From Ignelater luminosus (taxonomy: Eukaryota > Arthropoda > Insecta > Coleoptera > Elateridae), in contig VTPC01008516.1 in NCBI GenBank assembly GCA_011009095.1, positions 1 to 64,000 of the forward strand: DNA of 64,000 nt, in the 5' to 3' direction. Below the pieces are notes generated by a model. That model was not told the origin of the DNA. It saw only the letters and a list, made by a program, of their open reading frames with translations, and made no database searches. Positions within the stretch are counted from its first letter, which is position 1; every line of letters starts with the position of its first letter. This document shows positions 1-10,869 of this stretch, piece after piece. The position numbers and the translations under genes are program-made.

Positions 1-3000
1 TTTTTATGGCTACAAATTGTTCTCTCTTTATGTTATTTTCTTGAAACACAACAGACAACGCTGCAAATACCATCCTGTAGCATCCATGGTACATACAGCA
101 TGACTTAATCTAATTGCTGTTATGAAAAAACTATTCTCCTGGAGTATACCTCATTGTTGGATTATGATTTTATGTTTTTGTTTAAGAATCAGGTCTAGAT
201 TTGTTTTACATTTTAAAATTGCAAATCCTGTCGTTGACAAACAAAGTATGAATGTTCGTAAAAATACCTCGAGTCTCCCACTGCTCTTTGTTAGTTTCTT
301 TAGAAAAGATGTTCTTTACCGATGTATCGGATCTGTTTTGTTAATTGTATTTTACAGCTGTTTTGTGTATAGGTCATGACTTTGATTAAACGAAGTTTTG
401 TGATAATTTCTCAAGCTTTTCATGATATTATAATATGATTTTGGGAAATTGTATTGATAGTTTTAAAATCGATCTGTTTCATTTTCAAATCTCTAAAAAA
501 CATAATTCTGAATCTAGTGACCCATTGCCATCTTTGCTACACCATATATAAATAATTTGATTTTTTGGATAGTTGCAAGAATAGTGGGGTCGCAACGCTC
601 TTTGAATATACCGGCATTCTTAACGTTGTAAAGCCGAGTGATTTTATGCGGTGAAGGCCTTTTCCTACTCTATTTTGTAATAGATCATGTTATCGAAAAA
701 TATAGGTTACTTTTCAGATTTTGTATGGTTGCTATCATTTAAATTATCTTAGTTCGCGTGCCTAATACTCTGTTAATATCTGGTAGCCATTCCTGCTTTA
801 AGTTGGGTTGGTAAAAAAGTCCGTTCATTTGCGTTAGTTTAGCTAATGTTTGGAAATTTTGATTCTTTAGCTTTTTTGTTGAAGGGAGCATTAATCTAGC
901 TTGGTACGGATTTCAGCCTTTAGCTTCTGCTGGTTTAAATTGAACAAAACGTTAGTTACAAATTGGCGCCTAAAAATCTTTGTCTGTTGGTTTCGAAAAC
1001 ACACTTGTTTTCATGTAGTATTATAATACCAAAACTTAACACAAAATTTTAATCTAAAATCATTTTATTACTTTTGCATCAATATTGACTTTCTCTCTGT
1101 TTCTAGGAACTTTACATCCAATTATTTTAATATGCTATAATGTTATTTTAAATTTTCGAATAAACTTGTATGTTATTTATATCGTTGCATTTCCATATTA
1201 GTAATAAGGAGCCTTGTTTGAGTTTTTAATTGTTATCGTTGTAACGGTCACTTTTTGCTTCTTCCGTTACAACATGTGTTATGTTAATTTCTACTTTTGG
1301 CGTGTTATTGCATTTTTGTGATAGTTTTCTCTCGCATTTGGAGAGGTGTTTAAGATTAATGGGTTTACACTGAGAGATTGATTAATTTTTGGTAGCCTTT
1401 TTCTTTTTTTTTAATCACTTAGGAGTGATAAACTTTGAAATTTTACTATTACTGCGTGAGGGACGTAAGATATAATTATTTTTACGTCTAGTTTAACATC
1501 TCATTGTAGTATTATGGAATCTGGACAGCTGATAGCGAACTAATATTAACGGGTGACCAGATAATGAATTTGATGTTAGTTATCAATTTCCCCTAAATCC
1601 TTATTAAAACTTGGAACGCGAATTGAAATTTTGTTACTTCCATAATCTAGTTTGTTACAGCTATTTCGCGTTAACGAGCAGATCTGCTTTGCAGTGGAGA
1701 TTCTTCCGTGGTAAGTTTTTGTATTTTTTTTTATTTTCGTCTCCAGTAGTAGGTCCACGATCATCTTACAACCCTTAATCTTTTTGCTGAGTTCTGTTTA
1801 ATTAATTATGAAATAAATTTAGTAGTCGACAAGTTAAAATTACAGTAATAAAGCTTTTTGTTTATTGCTAATTTCTTGGATAAAATTCGATCTTATGTTA
1901 TTTATTGTATGAAATTTATTTATTACGAATTTTTTTAAACTCGTCTCTTTGGTGTAGCTTAAGATTACTGAGTGTGTGGTAACTGATAAGAATCCAATAA
2001 TTTTTCTTAAACATTTTGTATTTGTAAATGCTTTATAATTTATTTATGGAAATAATATTTAAATGTGCAATAATGATGCACCCACTGAAGATAGAGAAAA
2101 CTGATCTTCACGGGAAGCATTCCTTAAATGCTATAGTAATCTGTGGGTTAGGTTATTATTTCTACGTCGTAAATACCAACTGGTTTAGAAGAGTATACGT
2201 GATTTCAGAAACTGCAATATACCTCAGATTATACCTTGTCTAGGTACAGTTATTTAATTGATTTCATGTGTTTGGAAAAAACCTTGACAACGAAATGGAA
2301 ATTAAATATAATAGACATTCGACGATTAATTGAAGAGCGTTTCGACGTACTAAAAGAGCAAGTTCTAAGAAAAATTAAGCAATTGTGGTAAATTTTCGTC
2401 AGTGTTTTTTGAAATTTATATAAAACAGCTACCTAATTTAGATTGTTTAATTTTAATCACTTTCTGATTCACTGTACGCAACTAATTTAGGGTTTTAAAA
2501 GACTTTCTCTATATTTTTCGATGTTAAGCATAATTTTCTTTCGACTATACGTTACACTTTGAGAATACAGTACAGGAAAGATAGGCAATGTATTACTTAT
2601 GAGAGTTTGCGCGACGCTATTTCCAGCTGTTTGATCATACAACTGTATTGAAGTGTCGAACTCCAGCATGAAAGATGTTTGGTAATCGTGGCTCATAAGA
2701 ACCTGTTTTGTATTCTCAAAGTGAAACGCAGAGTAGGTTAAATTTAATTAATTTCCTTTTTAAATTAATAATTTCCTTCCTTTTTGAATCATCTTGACAT
2801 ACTATTTTTCGGTTATTTTTGGTTTCCCATCACACAATTACATCTATGTTTATTTGTTTGTCTCCGCTTTCTTTGTCTTCACTGGTGTTTTTAGAAGTTT
2901 GAACGTTTATTGTTTCAGAAGAGTTGCTGAAAATTAAATACTTCGTTTCAATGTAATTTTTGGACATTTATGTATGTTACCGTAAAAAATTCAAAATCCA

Positions 3001-3503
3001 TTAAGATTTAGTTTTCATTAGTGAAAACGTGAAAATACTAATATTTTTAGAGATTTCTAATTTTTAATAGTTATTCTAGTTTTAGCAAATTTTGATTTCT
3101 GGAAAAATATGCAAAAATATCATCTAACAGAGAACACACAAAATGTGCTCATTACTAAAATATTTTTTAAATAATTTAAAAATATTCTCATTTTGCAGAA
3201 GCTACCGCGTAATTACCGGCCACTTGCTGCATTATCATAAACTCTATTGTACTTTTAAACCGTCAATAACATCAACAATTCACTTCATCTATTTTTATCT
3301 TTTCATTTCCAGTGTCGGTCTATTTTGCGTTATTCGTTTTCGATTTTTAGAAATAACATTATCAGTAGTAAGATTATTCTACATATTATCCCCCACCAAA
3401 GATATTGACTTTTTCAAAGTCCATATAAGTTATCTCTTAGTAAATCACTGGCAAGACCAAGAGATTTTGTCATATCATCGATATTTTTTCAGGTAGTTTT
3501 ATA
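1..3503. other. Intronic DNA without a recognisable gene
   Basis: This stretch lies downstream (in the minus-strand sense) of the last sidestep-family exon in the window and is presumably intron. It is AT-rich, and its open frames are short and look like nothing known. I searched the minus strand for the expected next exon (FN3 domain, with a glycine-rich motif like GFDGG after the last Ig domain) and saw none. The only local structure noted is a 10-bp perfect hairpin at 1238-1273. Confidence 0.6.
1238..1273. repeat. Short perfect inverted repeat (hairpin)
   Basis: GTTGTAACGG at 1238-1247 is followed after 16 bases by its exact reverse complement CCGTTACAAC at 1264-1273. The loop is mostly pyrimidine. 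The TGTAACG/CGTTACA word also forms the ends of the LTR-like element at 5678-7937, but no further similarity was seen. It could be chance in AT-rich DNA or a trace of a mobile-element end. Confidence 0.35.
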
Positions 3504-4783
3504 GTCCGTCCCACGGAAAACGGGACTTTTTCAAAATATCCCATTCTAGTGGCGCCATCTATTGGCAATTACGTGCGTCGGAAAGGTAGATCCTTTACTG
3601 ATGTACTATAAACATTTTATGACATTTGGTTCAGTAAAAGCCGAGATATCGCGCGCAAAGTGACAGTCTGTTTGTGGCATCGTTCGAAACATGAAATTTG
3701 AACAAAGGGCAAACATTAAGTTCTGTTTTAAACTCAGTAAAACTTTTACCGAAACATTTAGTATGATGAAACAAGTTTGTGGTGATGACTGTCTATCCCG
3801 TACCCGAGTGCATGAGTGGTTTACGAGATTCCAGGAATGTCGAAAGGACATTCTGGACGACGAACATCCAGGTCCTTCGAAAACCGTGGCTACTGAAAGT
3901 AACATTAAAAAAGTGCGTGAATTTATCAAAAAGGAGCCGAAATCTTCATTGCGATACATGGGAAGTGAATTGAATATGTCGAAAAACACAATTCATGGCA
4001 TTTTGACCGACCATTTAAATCTACAGAAAGTGTGTGCACGGTTTGTTCCACATAAATTGACCGACTACGAAAAATCGCTTCGAATTCAACATTGCAGAGA
4101 CTTGATGAAAGAGTCAGAAAGAAATCTAAACTTCAAATATTACATCGTGACTGGTGATGAGACGGGGTGTTTTCAATACCATCCCGAAACCAAACGTCAA
4201 AGTCCGCAATGAACCCATCAAACCGAGCCACATCCGAAGACAAAAAAGACAATGTTGATTTGTTTCTACGATTCCGAGGGAATTATACACCGAGAATTCG
4301 TTCCACCTGGCCAGACGGTTACGGCTGTGTTTTATCATGGTCCTATGAAGCGTTTTATCTCGCGTATTCGTCTTGTGCGGCCGCAATACCGTGACAAAGG
4401 AAGTTGGCGTTTGTTGCACGATAATGCGCCTTCTCACCGTTCGAACTTATCACAGATTTTTTGATCAAAAATGGCATTTTAACTATCAACCATTCCCCGT
4501 ATTCGCCTGATTTAGCTCCATGCGATTTCTACTTATTCTCCAAACTGCATTTGCCGGTGAAAGAAAAGCGTTATGCCGACGTAAATGCTATCCAAAAGGC
4601 CTCGACCGACATACTAAAGGCGATGGATAAAAACGACCTAAAAACCTCATTCGACATGCTAATTGATCGTGCACAACGTTGCATTGATGCAGAAGGAGAC
4701 TATTTTGAATAAAATAAATAATATTTGCTGCAATAATGACTTTTTGTTTTTAATTTGCAAAAGTTCCGTTTTTGTGGGACACA
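3504..4783 (+). mobile_element. mariner transposon, nearly full length, inactive
   Basis: The element is about 1280 bp, the usual mariner size, and is flanked on both sides by TA (3502-3503 and 4784-4785), the expected target duplication. Imperfect terminal inverted repeats of roughly 30 bp are visible: GTCCGTCCCACGGAAAACGG on the left, and GTGTCCCACAAAAACGGAAC when the right end is read inwards. One transposase frame (3691-4712) fills the middle and is disrupted twice. It sits in intron DNA of the minus-strand sidestep-family gene. Its good preservation suggests a younger age than the gypsy relic nearby, but this is inference. Confidence 0.92.
3691..4712 (+). pseudogene. mariner transposase (DD34D type), broken by one stop and one frameshift
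   Basis: The frame starts at ATG 3691 (MKFEQRANIKFCF) and ends with the typical mariner terminus DAEGDYFE and TAA at 4710-4712. The total of about 340 codons is normal for the family. The N-terminal helix-turn-helix region is present, with RTRVHEWFTRFQE and a DEHPGPSK linker. The catalytic motifs are visible: VTGDETGCFQYHPETK (first Asp; the usual DETW has become DETG), LLHDNAPSH (second Asp) and YSPDLAPCDFY (third Asp). Two lesions are seen. An in-frame TGA at 4210-4212 stands where mariners usually have Trp after KRQSPQ. A 1-base loss near 4445 moves the reading to another frame just before ITDFLIKNG. The protein cannot be made intact. In active relatives it cuts and pastes the element at TA sites. 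Confidence 0.93.
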
Positions 4784-5256
4784 TATTATTATTCTAAAGT
4801 TTATTATTTAAAAAAACCCAAATAGAATTTCTTTCTACTTCTTGTGATAAAGCGAGTTTTTGGTTTTTTACAACTCATATTTCTACTGATAGTAAATTGA
4901 TAGTTATTGATCAGCAGTGCTTTTGTCAAGAAACAGTGATCACAGTGACGCGATGCCAATGAAAAGCTTGCCGTCGTCACTGCTCCTGAACTAACAATTG
5001 CTGTCAAATATGGAAAATTGACTAGCAAAAAAAGATGCAAAATGCAACGTTAAAAAGCACGATGTGCTTATACAACAGAATTGATGTTTAAATCTGAAAA
5101 TTGTGCAAAATACAAAATGAAGAATAAATAGCTGCTAAATGGTTTGGTGGCCTGTACAACATTTTTTTGACCTGCTGATATAAGCCTCGTAACTTTTTGA
5201 AGTGTTGACTATGGAAATAAAAACGCACTGTCTCTCAACTATACCATTGTCAGATA
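4784..5256. other. Short spacer between two transposons
   Basis: Nothing recognisable was seen in this stretch. A minus-strand open frame of 78 codons (5040-4804) has no family resemblance and low-complexity composition, and is most likely chance. Confidence 0.5.
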
Positions 5257-5264
5257 CCTATGGC
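5257..5264. repeat. Left target-site duplication of the hAT-type element
   Basis: CCTATGGC directly precedes the CAGTGATGGG end at 5265. Its partner CCTATGAC directly follows the other end at 8055-8062. Seven of eight bases match, and 8 bp is the duplication length characteristic of hAT transposons. Confidence 0.75.
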
Positions 5265-8054
5265 CAGTGATGGGTATTATCTAGATACAAAGTATCTAGA
5301 TACGATAATTATATCTTGTATCTGAATCTAGATACAATTATGAAAATGAATCTTGTATCTGTAACTAGATACATTTCAGCTGTATCTTTAATAGTAGATG
5401 TATTTTTACTTAGATAATTAGAAAATTTTGCAGTTTTGTGAACAGTTTAATTTTTAAACCTGCTTTTGTCATCCCTTTCTAGGTAAAGGTAATTTATGGC
5501 AATGAATTTTGTAAATTCTCTTCCTAAAGGGATCTTAACAAAAATTTATTTTTTAATTTAGTTTGTTCTTTAGAAATTTCTAGTTCCTTTGATGTAAGCT
5601 ATATTCAGTAATGGGTATTATACAGATACTTTGTATCTAGATACTAGGTCTAGATACGATAATTACATATTGTATCTTGTAATGTTATTTTAAAATTCGC
5701 ACTAAATCCGCCCCTGTCTTTCAATTTCGTTCAGGTATTTGTTTTCCTGACGAGTAATATTTAAATTATTTTATTCTATAAACGAATGTTTGTTACAATG
5801 TTATTCTAAAGAATTGATAACTTTGTGGTCTCGACTTCTGGGCTCCGGTAGACGTGCCTTTTGCTATTTTCCAATATAAAATTCCTGGAATCTTAGTCGC
5901 AAATATTAGAGTCACACACTCTCGATTGAGTCAGGTTTAAGCTACGAAATGGAATTTTCCATTGTCCCATAAGACTTTCTGCATTTTTAACCTGTTAGGT
6001 CGTGTATCTGACTTTCTAACCCCACTCCAGTAAGTACACATTGCGTAACAGGAATCGCAGAGAGGATAGGCATTACGTTGATAGCTGCGTACTCGAACCA
6101 TCGTGCGGGTTAATTTCGGCGTTACCCCTACAAATCCGAAGTGGTTACAAACCGAATTTAATTGAAGCGATTCTTTTAGTAAAAGAGAGAGAGCGGGCCC
6201 GAGAAATCCTATTTCGTCGGGTCTTTGTCGTGTTATTCACGGAGGAAAGCCGGTTTGTTTACCGAAAAGCGGTGCTTTCGAAGCTTTGTTATTGTGGGAA
6301 GCGTTGTCGCTTTAATTACAGTTACGCTGGTATTTCCCAGGAAATAAAAATTGTAGAGGGTAGAAACGCAACAATTTTGGTCCCGTTGGTGCAACGTTAA
6401 AGGGTCTCCAGAGAACAGAAACTGCCCGCCTCGTAAAGACTTGAACTGTGGGTGTGTATTACATTTTGGAAGCTCCGTGATCAAAATGGACTAAGTAAAC
6501 TTAAAGAGCGTTTGAGACTCAGAGTGATTTTAGCTTATAAAGCTGGTGTATAAACACTTGGATTTTGTTCTTGTGCTTTTTGGTTATTGTTAACAAAAGT
6601 GATTGTTCTTTGAAACCTAAGTTCCCTTGAACATTGGTGGGACCCGGCTAGAACGTGAATGAGCTGCTGTCGTTGGGAATCAGAGACCTGCACATGTCAC
6701 CTGGAAGAAAGATTGCCGTTATAGTAAGAAAGACCTGTTTTGTTTTGTTATCTGAGTTTTAATGAGTGTTTCATTTGATAAAAGACTAGGAGAACGTGGA
6801 ATTTGTGAAATATTCCATACGAAAACCTTGCTTAGGCAAGATTAGTTTCGTATTTTCTCATTGAATTATAATATTTACGAGTAATATTTTTAACTAATTT
6901 GTAACAGGAACGTTCCCAGGTAATTTTAGCTAGTGTTTGTTAAATTATTGCAACATAATTAATAACTTTTGACTACTGTTTTTTTTTTGTTATTAGATAT
7001 AGTTTATTTGTTGTTATTTAAAAATTCATTGTCAAGTTTATCTTGTTTTAACTGCTTTAATATTTAGATTTTGATCTTTTATCTCATATTTTGAAATTTT
7101 AACGTAACAGAATTATTTCTCTTTGTTTATTGCAATAACTTGTTATTATTATTATTTTCTCATTAATTTTTTTATCAACCTTGGTCTCCAGTGAAGAAAT
7201 TAATTCATACCTTTTATTGATATTCTTTCGTAATGTTATTTTGTTCTTTTATATTCTTGTTTATGTGCGTTTAACTCATTTTTTTTATTATTGTTTTAAT
7301 AAATGTAAGAAAGGTCGATTATTTACATTTTGTTTTCTTTGTGAGTGGATCCCTGGTCCAGACGAAGCAGCGTTAATTTCGTTACTTTGTTCGTTTGGCT
7401 ATTAAAAAGCACGGCGGTGCTTAGTCTAGGTTTCAATTAAAGGTCAGATACCTTTGTTCAAGAGAGAAGTAAATATTAAACTGGTATTTCTTTCTTGGAT
7501 CTTTTCTTTTGAAAAAGAAGGAAGCCTTCAGAGGACTTCCTTGTCAAAATTAATTAAGACAAATCACGTGTTTATAAAGTTTTTTTTATTTCGTGTTGAG
7601 TCTTAATCGTGAAACGTTGAAGCGAGTTTTAATAAAGCTTCCACGAGGTAAGTTACACACAGGGTGAGGTTTCGCAAGAAGCCTATATACAGGGTGTCGG
7701 ATTCACGAGTAGTCGCGTGACCGACCATCAGAACCCTTCGATCTACGACTGCTGGCGCCCTGTTTTGTGAACATCTATTAGTTTAATAAGAGTTTTGGAA
7801 ATCGGTGAGCTTCTCTTTGTGCGGCTAGGTAAGTTCATCTGAGAATCCACCCCATCTGATGCATGAGCTACGGGATTTAACATCTACCATTGGTCTGGAC
7901 GGGACTTATGCATACTTTTGGGCATCTTCCCGTTACAATCTGAATCTGGATATAATTATGGAAATGTATCTTGTATCTGTTACTAGATACAATAAACATT
8001 TGTTTATCTATGTATGTATCTAGATAAAATATTATTGTATCTTACCGATCACTG
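5265..8054. mobile_element. Non-autonomous hAT-type element interrupted by an LTR
   Basis: The ends are CAGTGATGGGTA (5265) and, read inwards from 8054, CAGTGATCGGTA, a typical hAT-like terminus. They are flanked by an 8-bp duplication (CCTATGGC/CCTATGAC). Both arms are full of the motif TATCTAGATAC and variants, which act like subterminal repeats. Without the 2.26-kb LTR insertion at 5678-7937 and its duplicated ATCT, the element would be only about 0.5 kb with no coding capacity, so it is MITE-like. A second left-end-like sequence (CAGTAATGGGTATTATACAG) starts at 5606, so the left arm is either internally duplicated or a composite of two insertions. Mobilisation would need a transposase in trans. 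The family name is inferred from ends and duplication length. Confidence 0.78.
5678..7937. mobile_element. Probable solo LTR (2.26 kb) inside the hAT-type element
   Basis: The insertion begins TGTAATGTTATTTT and ends TTCCCGTTACA, giving the 5'-TG...CA-3' borders and a short inverted terminus (TGTAAYG) expected of an LTR. A perfect 4-bp duplication ATCT flanks it (5674-5677 and 7938-7941). The interrupted hAT arm resumes exactly with GAATCTGGATATAATTATGG, matching the intact arm near 5313. No second copy of the start sequence was found inside, so it is a single LTR rather than an LTR-body-LTR element. It holds an AATAAA near 7632. Solo LTRs form by recombination between the two LTRs of one element. 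No protein was recognised; the 119-codon frame at 6041-6400 (arginine-rich) resembles nothing I know. The superfamily (gypsy or BEL) is undecided. Confidence 0.7.
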
Positions 8055-8062
8055 CCTATGAC
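8055..8062. repeat. Right target-site duplication of the hAT-type element
   Basis: CCTATGAC follows the element end at 8054 and pairs with CCTATGGC at 5257-5264, with one mismatch. Confidence 0.75.
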
Positions 8063-8879
8063 ATGTGTGTTGTTGCACTCGACTCGACTGAGCATTGCTA
8101 ATGACAGTTGATAGATTTATTATCGCCGAAAAAAATTTTTATTGTAAGCAGACTGAAAATACATTAAAATAACAAATTTTACAAACTACTTAATAATGAA
8201 ATTGTCTCAGTTCTTTTTTGGCAAATATCGTACTTTGATACACGCCATAAGTTTTTTTTAAATTGGAATCTTTCTTGATAGATAGTGGTCTTGCTATTGT
8301 TGTCTCTGTTTGTGAAATTATGTAATGCTACAACCACATCATGCAGTGCTTTATCCTCCGAATCTTTGTATACTTGATGCAGGGAAATACACTAATCTTC
8401 AAAAAATGTGGTATTGCATTAATGCGAAACAGAGTTTTCGTTTGTTGTTAAGCTAGTACAATAAGTAATTGTTGCCCAGGCAAAGATTTTAATTCTCAGT
8501 TAATCAATCATTCATTAGCGATTTAATTGAACTTTTAATTGTTATTTGTGTGAGTTAGTTATGGAAGCGGTGCCTAATGTATCCTACTTACATCAGTTAA
8601 ATATTGTGTAATGTTGTATACTTCTTTTGCTTTTTGTTTATTTGGTTTGAGGATCGGAAGCTGTACCCATGGTATTGGTTGGGTATCATATTTGAAAATT
8701 ATTTTAATATTATCTTTAGATATTGTCCTAAAATTATATTTACTCTATAAATTTACACAGGCCGCAAAGAAGTATGTGTTAGCACCGCTGAACGGTTAAC
8801 TAATATAGGTAATTATTGTTTTCAGTATAATTCGATAATATATTACGTCTACCTGCTACAACACAAATTCGACCGGCGA
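8063..8879. other. Spacer between the hAT-type element and the gypsy relic
   Basis: No gene was recognised. It may include decayed 5' leader or LTR sequence of the gypsy element that follows, but no LTR boundary, primer-binding site or repeat of the downstream sequence was found. Confidence 0.4.
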
Positions 8880-10760
8880 ATGCAGATTGGTCCGCATTTT
8901 TGGTATATTGTTTTACGACTAATGAAATATTCGAAACTTACAAAAATATTTAGTGAACATTTTAAACAAAATTTATTAGTTTTCGCAGCTCGTTATGAAT
9001 TTCATCAATCCAAGAAGAGGCCAAATGATCTGCAGAAGAATAGGCAGCAAGAATTAGAAGCTTAGCAGCTACATGTCATTTTGAAACCACCGAATTAAAA
9101 ATGGTTCAACGAAATCATTTTATGGTTGATTATGATCGAGGTCTTGTTCAAGAAAGATTATTTGAAATGAAAACGACAAATACGCTTAATGATGCTATTG
9201 AAATTGCAGCTACAAAATCAGCTACCAAATTCACTGATACTATTTTTATCAAAAAAGAACCGGATCTCTAGTTTCACGAATCCCAAAGGACAGCTGCAAA
9301 TCAAAGTCACAAGGTGGGACACCAGCCGCATAGAAAGTCAACAAATGCGCAGTATGTGGGAGTAAGAATCAGTTACCTAGCGATTGCGATTATTGTAATC
9401 CGGATTGCCATATCTACAAGAAGAATAAAGATCATTTAGCTCCTGTATGCAGTAAGAAAAATAAAAGTCGTTGCAACAGAGTTAATTATAATATTACTCA
9501 AAATCTTTTAGAGTCAAATGATTATTGCGTATATCATTTGGATGGTAAAATCAGTCTAATTTTGGTTAATTTGCAAATTGAAAATATTTTTGTTTGCTTT
9601 TAATTTAGATACAGGTGCTAGGTTTAGTGTTATCCCTGAAGAAATATAATATTTTTGATTACTTTAAGGATAAACGTTTATTTGTTATAAATAAGGAATT
9701 CAATCTGTGTAATGGAAATACAATTATTCCTATAGGATTTATTGAATGCAAAATTAATCAGCAAAATAAGGAAGCTTATTTAGATATTTGTATTGGGAAG
9801 AGATTTCTTTAATTTGTTTAACTTAAGTATAACACAATTAAACTATGCCGAGTTATCAACTGATTTAACAATTTTAATTAACAGATATGAAAATATATTT
9901 AAACCTGAATTTGGTACTTTTAGTAGAGGTTTAATTTTGATTAATTTAAAATCAGACGATATATCTCCAAAATGTTTCAAAGCTTGACCGCTTCCATTTG
10001 CAATTGCAGGTGAGATTGAAAAGGAGTTGAATTGTTTAGTAGCTTCGGGGATTATCGACTATAGTGAGTGGAGAACACCAATAGTTCCTGTGATTAATAA
10101 GGATGGTAAGGCAAAAAGTTTTGTAGGGACTTTAAAGTTACCCTAAACCCGCATATTGAAGTAGATCAATATCCGATTCCAAGAATCGATGAATATTTGT
10201 TGAACTACAAGGGGGATCAGATTTTAGTAAATTAGATTTATTTAGTGCTTACCAACAAATACCACTTGATGAAAAATCCAAAACTCTAGTCACTATATCA
10301 ACTTACAAAGGGTTGTATCGTTATACTACTAGGACACCTTTTGGTATAACTAGTATTCCGGCTACATTTCAGAAAATTATGGAGTCACTGCTAGGTAGTT
10401 TAGAAGAGGTTATTGTCTGTTTAGACGACATCCTTATTACAGGAGACGATAGAAAGCAACACCTAGTCAAGTTATCAGTTTATTAGTTAGATTAGTTACA
10501 GATGCAACGGATTAAGGTGTTAGCTGTGTTCTAACGCAGGTCATGCCAAATAAAAAAGAAAAACCAAGTGCACATGCCTCACGCGTTTCATCAGATGCGG
10601 AGAAGAAATATTTTCAAGTTGAGAAATAAAGATTGGCTGTCATTTTTAGATTGTGTAAGTTCAACCAATATTTTTATTTACATAATTTTCAATTAGTATA
10701 TGATCATAAACCATTGACTACTATATTTCATCAAAAAAAAACTTTCTTAATTCTCAATTA
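8880..10760 (+). pseudogene. Ty3/gypsy retrotransposon gag-pol relic, heavily decayed
   Basis: Domains appear in the correct order but in shifting frames with many stops. Gag-like helices run from about 8880 to 9240 (for example GLVQERLFEMK near 9150). A CCHC-type zinc-knuckle region lies near 9340-9460 (KCAVCGSKNQ, then CNPDCHIYK). The aspartic protease core DTGARFSVIPEE starts at 9608 and frameshifts just after it. Reverse transcriptase pieces lie at about 10010-10480, including DLFSAYQQIPL near 10230 and the catalytic box as VCLDDILIT at 10415-10441. An RNase H-like start (DATD) lies near 10500. No integrase core follows. In a working element these proteins package, copy and integrate the RNA; this copy cannot. 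A tail that could belong to it lies at 13093-13317. Confidence 0.85.
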
Positions 10761-10869
10761 TGGTGAAATGATTTATGGAATATCCCTTACGTTTGTCAGC
10801 TGATCATCTCAACGCGGAATTCAGAATCAAGGTAGTCATTATTAGGTACACAGTAACACATGACAAGAC

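Noticed and set aside
6041..6400. 119-codon arginine-rich open frame
   Set aside because: It lies inside the LTR-like insertion, has no recognisable motif and overlaps an equally long frame on the other strand.
7685..7760. ACAGGGTGTCGG and TGGCGCCCTG read as transposon end and tRNA primer-binding site
   Set aside because: Both words fall inside the 2.26-kb insertion whose borders and duplication are better explained otherwise, and no matching partner end exists.
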